From contig NZ_MLHQ01000011.1 of assembly GCF_001999305.1 (NCBI RefSeq), positions 184,604 through 248,603 of the forward strand: a DNA stretch of 64,000 bases, given 5' to 3'. The first letter of the stretch is position 1. Every line of letters starts with the position of its first letter. The stretch is from Rodentibacter myodis (GTDB taxonomy: Bacteria > Pseudomonadota > Gammaproteobacteria > Enterobacterales > Pasteurellaceae). The notes beneath the pieces were generated by a model. The model saw only the letters and a program-made list of their open reading frames with translations. It was not told the origin of the DNA and did no database searches. Below are positions 60,399 through 64,000 of this stretch, piece after piece. Made by a program: the position numbers and the translations under genes.

Positions 60399-61176
60399 TT
60401 ATACTCCCCTCTTTTTACGTCTATCAAACTCCTCTCTTGGCATTATGGTGCTGAACAATCCTACTCTTTCCGTGTGTTTCACATATTCCGAGCTGCTGTC
60501 TTCGTAGCGTTTGAATTTATACACGACATCATTCATCAGGCTTTCGTTGAAAACGTTTAATTTCACCAGTAATTCAAAATCTTTTTGAGTTAAGCTAGTT
60601 ACTTTATAGAACAACCGCGATTCAAGTTGGGTAATGACATCACGCAGGCAATGCTCACAGTAGTCGGTGAGATACATAAACACTGGAATACATGTGGCAA
60701 ATTTAATCAGTTTTTCCTGCACTTGTTTACGCAAGGATTTCTTTTCTTTCTCGGTTAATTCTCTTTTTTCTTTTGGCATTAAATCATCACCTTTTTCTTT
60801 TTTTAGTTTTTTTATTTCCTTGGATCTATTAAGAATGATTTCAATATCTTGATTTAAGGAACGAAATCCCTCAACCTTATCTAGAATCGCCTTTGCTTCT
60901 TCATTGTCCATTAAACGTTCCAAAGTCTCATCATCCACGTTCACCAGCAAGGCACTTCCCAACGGCGTGGCGGTTGTGCCGCTCAACACGCCTGCGGTAT
61001 CAATTTGTTTCATTGAGCTGCCGTCATACGCCAATACTGGCAAGAAATGGGTAAACTCTGCCACTTTCTGTTCAGGATTGCTGTTCACCGTATCCAAACG
61101 GCAACTGTATTGTATTCTGCGATTTGCCGCAAAGCGCGGTCTAGGGCAAAGTCAAATACATAGCATTGTTGTTTTT
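60399..61176 (-). pseudogene. C-terminal remnant of a restriction/defence-type DEAD/DEAH helicase, frameshifted
   Basis: An open frame from 61151 to 60399 has no ATG; the first usable start is a TTG at 61097 (232 residues) without a ribosome site. Blocks such as FLPVLAYDGSSM, SALLVNVDDETL, VEGFRSLNQDIE, KFATCIPVFMYLTDY and FNESLMNDVVYKFKRYEDSS match, from memory, the C-terminal domain of large DEAD/DEAH helicases found with restriction and defence genes. The preceding part (CYVFDFALDRALRQIAEY) lies in another frame. Removing one unit of a tandem GTATT (61107-61116) joins the two frames as AEY-SCRLD. The helicase core is gone. A highly charged Lys/Glu stretch lies in the middle. Confidence 0.55.
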
Positions 61177-61278
61177 AATATCAAGAATATTATGATATTT
61201 GTTACCCAATATTAACTTACATTGATAATTCATCAAATCAGAATCAGCTTCACTACCTTTTGCTGTTCGATTATTTTT
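61141..61278 (-). pseudogene. Truncated open frame cut by the IS element
   Basis: 43 codons are open from the IS edge to a TAG at 61141-61143 (ending NAMYLTLP). The frame reads through without a start of its own and includes NYQCKLILGNKYHNIL. I do not recognise it. It looks like the 3' end of a small gene whose 5' part was lost at the IS junction, and it overlaps the helicase remnant in another frame. Confidence 0.35.
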
Positions 61279-61991
61279 GGGGCTGACGTAGATTAGCCCT
61301 AAATTTCACACCATTTTCGCAATGTTTTTAACTGCTCTTTTGGTGTCCCAAAGTTAAACCGAAATTCACATTCTTTCAAGAATAAAGGAAAACTTTTTCG
61401 GTCTATTCCATTATATTTTCGGAGTATCCACTTGGCTTGACTCCAAAAATTTTCAATGCCGTTGATATGGTTTTGTTTCACCGCAAACAACTCCGAATGG
61501 TTAATCCGTTCGTGGTGAAATTCGCTTACATCAAGGGCATCATAACTACGATACGTATCGGTATAAACCCAGCTGTCAGGCTTGATTTTCCTTGCTATAA
61601 CAGGCATTAGCGTTGTTGTCTTCGTATTATTAACGACCACAGTAAACACTTTACCTTGCCGTTTCAATATCCCAAAAACAGCCACTTTTCCTGCCGCCCC
61701 ACGACCTCGTTTTCCTTTACGATATCCACCGAAATAGCTTTCATCCAACTCAATTTGTCCATCAAATACCTCATCCGCTTCAAGGGATAAATGATAGCTG
61801 ATGACCTCACGGATTTTGCGGTAAAACAGGATTGCTGAATTAGGCTGAATACCGAGTAAATCTGCGGCTGATCGTGCCGTAACTTCTAACACAAAAAATT
61901 CAAGGAGTTTCTTCTGTATAGATTTCTTTAATTTACAATGAGTTATCTTCATTTTTGTAGATTAACATACTAGCTAATCTACGTCAGCCCC
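61279..61991 (-). mobile_element. IS1016-like insertion sequence (IS1595 family)
   Basis: 713 bp bounded by perfect 19-bp terminal inverted repeats, GGGGCTGACGTAGATTAGC at 61279-61297 and its complement at 61973-61991. One transposase gene fills it. The 8 bases on the left (TTATTTTT) and right (AAACATTA) differ, so no target duplication is present. Confidence 0.93.
61299..61952 (-). CDS. IS1595-family transposase (IS1016 type)
   Basis: 217 residues. An N-terminal helix-turn-helix-like region (VTARSAADLLGIQPNSAILFY) precedes the ISXO2-like catalytic domain: LDESYFGGYRKGKRGRG (first Asp), WVYTDTYRSYD (second Asp) and HINGIENFWSQAK (third acidic/Asn position). Full length and uninterrupted, so probably active. 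Known in H. influenzae as IS1016, associated with capsule locus duplication. Confidence 0.92.
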   Translation of the reverse strand: MKITHCKLKKSIQKKLLEFFVLEVTARSAADLLGIQPNSAILFYRKIREVISYHLSLEADEVFDGQIELDESYFGGYRKGKRGRGAAGKVAVFGILKRQGKVFTVVVNNTKTTTLMPVIARKIKPDSWVYTDTYRSYDALDVSEFHHERINHSELFAVKQNHINGIENFWSQAKWILRKYNGIDRKSFPLFLKECEFRFNFGTPKEQLKTLRKWCEI

Positions 61992-62582
61992 AAACATTAT
62001 TCTGCACCAACGCTGTTAATCGACGTGTTGCCTCAAGCTCAGCCCCTTGCGAATAAAGATTCTCTGCGGATAATTGAACATTACCGCCCCCTTTAATTTG
62101 GCTAATTTCCACATCTTCTCTTAATTCATTGCGATAAGAGTTACCACTACCCATCTTTTCATCAAAACCGACCGAAAGTGCGGTCAAATTGAGGTCAGTT
62201 TTAGCACTCACTTGGGTCTCGCCTTTACCCTCATTGATTATCGCCGCTCCTAACAGATTAATTCGATTGGCACTCACGGCAAGCGTGCCGTTTTCACCTT
62301 TAACGTGTAACAATGCTTGGCGGTCAAGATTCGTTTGGTGACGTCGATAGCCGTCAAGATTGACTTCGGTGGTTTTGCTCGTGCTTTGATGCGCTAAATC
62401 ACCTTTTACGTTTAATAATAACGCGTCATCAGCCTCAAACACGCCACCAATATTATGCATGTCTCCCAACACTTGTGCAGCAACCGTACCACCTGAGACT
62501 TTACCGCTATTATGAACCGATTGGCTGTCTAACATCACTAACCGTCGTCCAGCAACCGTACCTTGATTGACCAGCTCTTGGG
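61992..62582 (-). pseudogene. Orphan FhaB/CdiA haemagglutinin-repeat fragment
   Basis: About 195 codons of FHA-type beta-helix sequence with repeated Asn-Gly-Gly and Leu-Leu turns (ELVNQGTVAGRRLVML, GGVFEADDALLLNVKGDLA, VSANRINLLGAAIINEGKG, GGGNVQLSAENLYSQGAELEA). Its 5' end abuts the palindromic repeat at 62596, and its 3' end runs directly into the IS, whose terminal repeat supplies the stop. A GTG start within the palindrome gives 212 residues, but there is no signal peptide or secretion domain. It is an internal piece of a large exoprotein and carries an uptake signal. Confidence 0.8.
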
Positions 62583-62595
62583 GATACATAACTAC

Positions 62596-62622
62596 GTGTG
62601 TGGATTTTTCAAATCCACACAC
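62596..62622. repeat. GTAGGG-type palindromic repeat, copy 3
   Basis: GTGTGTGGATTT (62596-62607), loop TTC, AAATCCACACAC (62611-62622), flanked by CCCTACG, which on the minus strand reads GTAGGG directly before the palindrome, as in the copies near 16.8 kb. Confidence 0.65.
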
Positions 62623-62655
62623 CCTACGCTTGCTACCTTGCTACGCTGGCTTTTA

Positions 62656-63018
62656 TTATTTACATAGGGGTGAATCATATTCATACAGGAATTCAATAGT
62701 TGTAGCTGTATTGTTGTGTAGAGTTATTAAGTTCTCATTCTTACAATAAACATTTTCTCCCATTTCTGAATACCCTCGTTTAGAAACAAAATCTTTATAA
62801 ATTTGCAATTCTCCAAGTAATCTAAATTTAAGATTGATATATCTAAAGCCGATATCTTGGTATAGAATTTTATCTTTAAACTGAACATTTAAAACCATAT
62901 AAAGTCGCTCACCTTCTTGTTTTTTAGTGTAGTTATACCCAATGCTACCAGAAAAAATACCATATAAAACTGAAGCAATAATGATGAACAAATTTACTAT
63001 AAATAGTTTCTTTTTCAT
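62656..63018 (-). CDS. Small membrane-anchored protein, candidate CDI immunity protein
   Basis: 120 residues. Residues 4-27 form a hydrophobic N-terminal helix (KLFIVNLFIIIASVLYGIF), either an anchor or signal; the remainder is hydrophilic with two Cys (VYCKNEN, SPLCK). No family is recognised. Its ATG shares one base with the TAA of the preceding toxin-bearing gene (TAATG), so translation is coupled. A short unrelated gene directly behind a CdiA/FhaB C-terminus is the normal place for the immunity gene. Base composition is AT-rich compared with the core. An inner membrane immunity protein would suit a membrane-active toxin. Confidence 0.6.
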   Translation of the reverse strand: MKKKLFIVNLFIIIASVLYGIFSGSIGYNYTKKQEGERLYMVLNVQFKDKILYQDIGFRYINLKFRLLGELQIYKDFVSKRGYSEMGENVYCKNENLITLHNNTATTIEFLYEYDSPLCK

Positions 63019-64000
63019 TACTTTTCTCTAGTAACTCTAAACATTACATCTGTACTAATTGAATATCCGCCACCGATACCCCCACCCGTAGATATGTATG
63101 CCTTAGGAAATTGTTTAGTTGGCATAGTGACACTTACGCTTCCACAATATCCAACAGCTGTGCAAGCAGTTCCACCTATACTCCCTCCCCCTAAAACATT
63201 ATTTATTGAACGTCCCAAATTCTTTTTCTCCTGTTGATCAAAATTAGTAATCCAGCCAGCCTCTAAGTTTGTTGAAATACCCCCTCCTGATAAAATAGGA
63301 ACTTGAGATACTCCTCCCCCAACAAATACATCAAGCGTTCTTAAATTAATAGCAAATTTACCACTATATTTATATATAGCCACACCTCCCGATACATAAT
63401 GTGGAGCTACCTCATTTGCTACTGATTTTATTGCGCCAACTGGATTCTCTTTTATTTCTTTTATAGTATCTTTTGTGGCTTGTTCCTCAATCGGCTTGAC
63501 GATCTCATCCGCTTTAGCTTTAACCCAAAGTTCTTTCGTATATTCAGGATTCTTAGCCGCTTCAATAAAACCAAAGTTATTTTCAACCGCTCTTTTAGCG
63601 GTTTCTGCTCCGGCAACCGCAAGCGCCATTCCCCCACCATTTTCTTTGATTACATTATTCGCTTTAGCTGTAATAGCCGCCGCCAATCCACCTGCCAGTT
63701 GGCTCAAGGTGCTGATATTCTCTTTCTCATTTGCAGTCAATTCACTTACCGGTTTGCCGTAAGCTCGCGCAATGATTTCAGCAGTGGCTTCACCCGTCAC
63801 GCCCGCTACCGCTCCCGTCAACGGGTCTTTGCCTGTAACTTGGAACTCTACAGCAGAAAGTAACGCATGCGCTATCAGGTTTGTCGCCTTGTCTTTTGCC
63901 GTATCACCTTCTGTCATTTTATGAATCTCTCGGTTGACATAAGGCGATGCCAGCGCAACCAAACCGCTTGTCGTGTCATTCTGTGCCGCCGCTTGAAGTG
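63018..64000 (-). CDS. CdiA/FhaB-like contact-dependent toxin, C-terminal part
   Basis: The frame is open to the right edge; the large N-terminal part lies beyond 64000. From residue counts starting at the internal TTG at 63962: SGLVALASPYVNREIHKMTEGD, then the pretoxin domain (about 45-130) with LTGAVAGVTGEATAEIIARAYGK, NEKENISTLSQLAGGLAAAI and the closing VENN at about 128-131. VENN marks the border of the variable toxin in many CdiA proteins. The 185 residues after it are Gly-rich (GGVAIYKYSGKF, VFVGGGVSQVPILSGGGIS, NVLGGGSIGGTACTAVGYCG) and resemble no toxin family I know. Function is inferred from architecture: contact-dependent growth inhibition. Confidence 0.8.
   Translation of the reverse strand, partial: LQAAAQNDTTSGLVALASPYVNREIHKMTEGDTAKDKATNLIAHALLSAVEFQVTGKDPLTGAVAGVTGEATAEIIARAYGKPVSELTANEKENISTLSQLAGGLAAAITAKANNVIKENGGGMALAVAGAETAKRAVENNFGFIEAAKNPEYTKELWVKAKADEIVKPIEEQATKDTIKEIKENPVGAIKSVANEVAPHYVSGGVAIYKYSGKFAINLRTLDVFVGGGVSQVPILSGGGISTNLEAGWITNFDQQEKKNLGRSINNVLGGGSIGGTACTAVGYCGSVSVTMPTKQFPKAYISTGGGIGGGYSISTDVMFRVTREK

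Noticed and set aside
61097..61099. TTG as true start of an intact 232-residue gene
   Set aside because: No ribosome site, and the family-like sequence continues upstream in another frame, which favours a frameshifted remnant.

Overview
The window reads as a chromosomal segment of a Pasteurellaceae bacterium (Haemophilus / Aggregatibacter / Pasteurella relatives). The clearest sign is the Hin-type DNA uptake signal AAGTGCGGT, present dozens of times on both strands, within genes and as inverted pairs that form hairpins at gene ends. Two blocks also match the gene order I remember from H. influenzae: kdsB-uvrC, lpxK, msbA, comEC/rec2, dksA, pcnB, folK; and serC-hisC. Species cannot be fixed from the sequence alone.

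Layout. 1-7800: end of nrdB, a DASS/SLC13 anion transporter, folE, moeA-moeB, yedE-yedF and a TerC-family gene. 7874-16028 (minus strand): comEC, msbA, lpxK, a Trm112-like gene, kdsB and uvrC, combining lipid A/Kdo supply, DNA uptake and repair. 16277-22308: dksA, pcnB (apparent AUU start), folK, yeeX, serC, hisC, tpx. 22764-25676: a 970-residue YadA-type trimeric autotransporter adhesin. 25978-34825: serS, ydcH, glnD, map, erpA (with an IscR-type promoter), yacL, mrcB, rpsO. 34932-38482: a molybdate/tungstate MolABC-type ABC transporter operon with a ModA-like protein that lacks a signal peptide, behind a ModE-like operator. 38624-39148: a GNAT acetyltransferase.

39295-47272 is a complete L-arabinose uptake and entry module: araFGH-araC, then araB-araA. 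Both promoters carry recognisable AraC and CRP sites; the araB promoter has two AraC half-sites exactly 21 bp apart, next to the -35 element, as in E. coli. No araD is present, the kinase differs from the E. coli AraB type, and araC sits behind araH instead of diverging from araB.

47326-60091 is again core: hldE / lpxL (LPS), parE-parC, gltS, a small membrane protein, mpl, metC, a 2-Cys peroxiredoxin and pgsA.

60092-64000 is accessory and rearranged: a decayed tRNA-Lys-like sequence, the frameshifted C-terminal remnant of a restriction/defence-type helicase, an IS1016-like element without target duplication, an orphan FhaB/CdiA repeat fragment, a GTAGGG-type palindrome, and at the right edge (minus strand) the C-terminus of a CdiA/FhaB-like effector with a VENN pretoxin domain, a glycine-rich C-terminal domain I do not recognise and a coupled small membrane protein, probably its immunity protein. 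This toxin/immunity pair is the best candidate for something undescribed.
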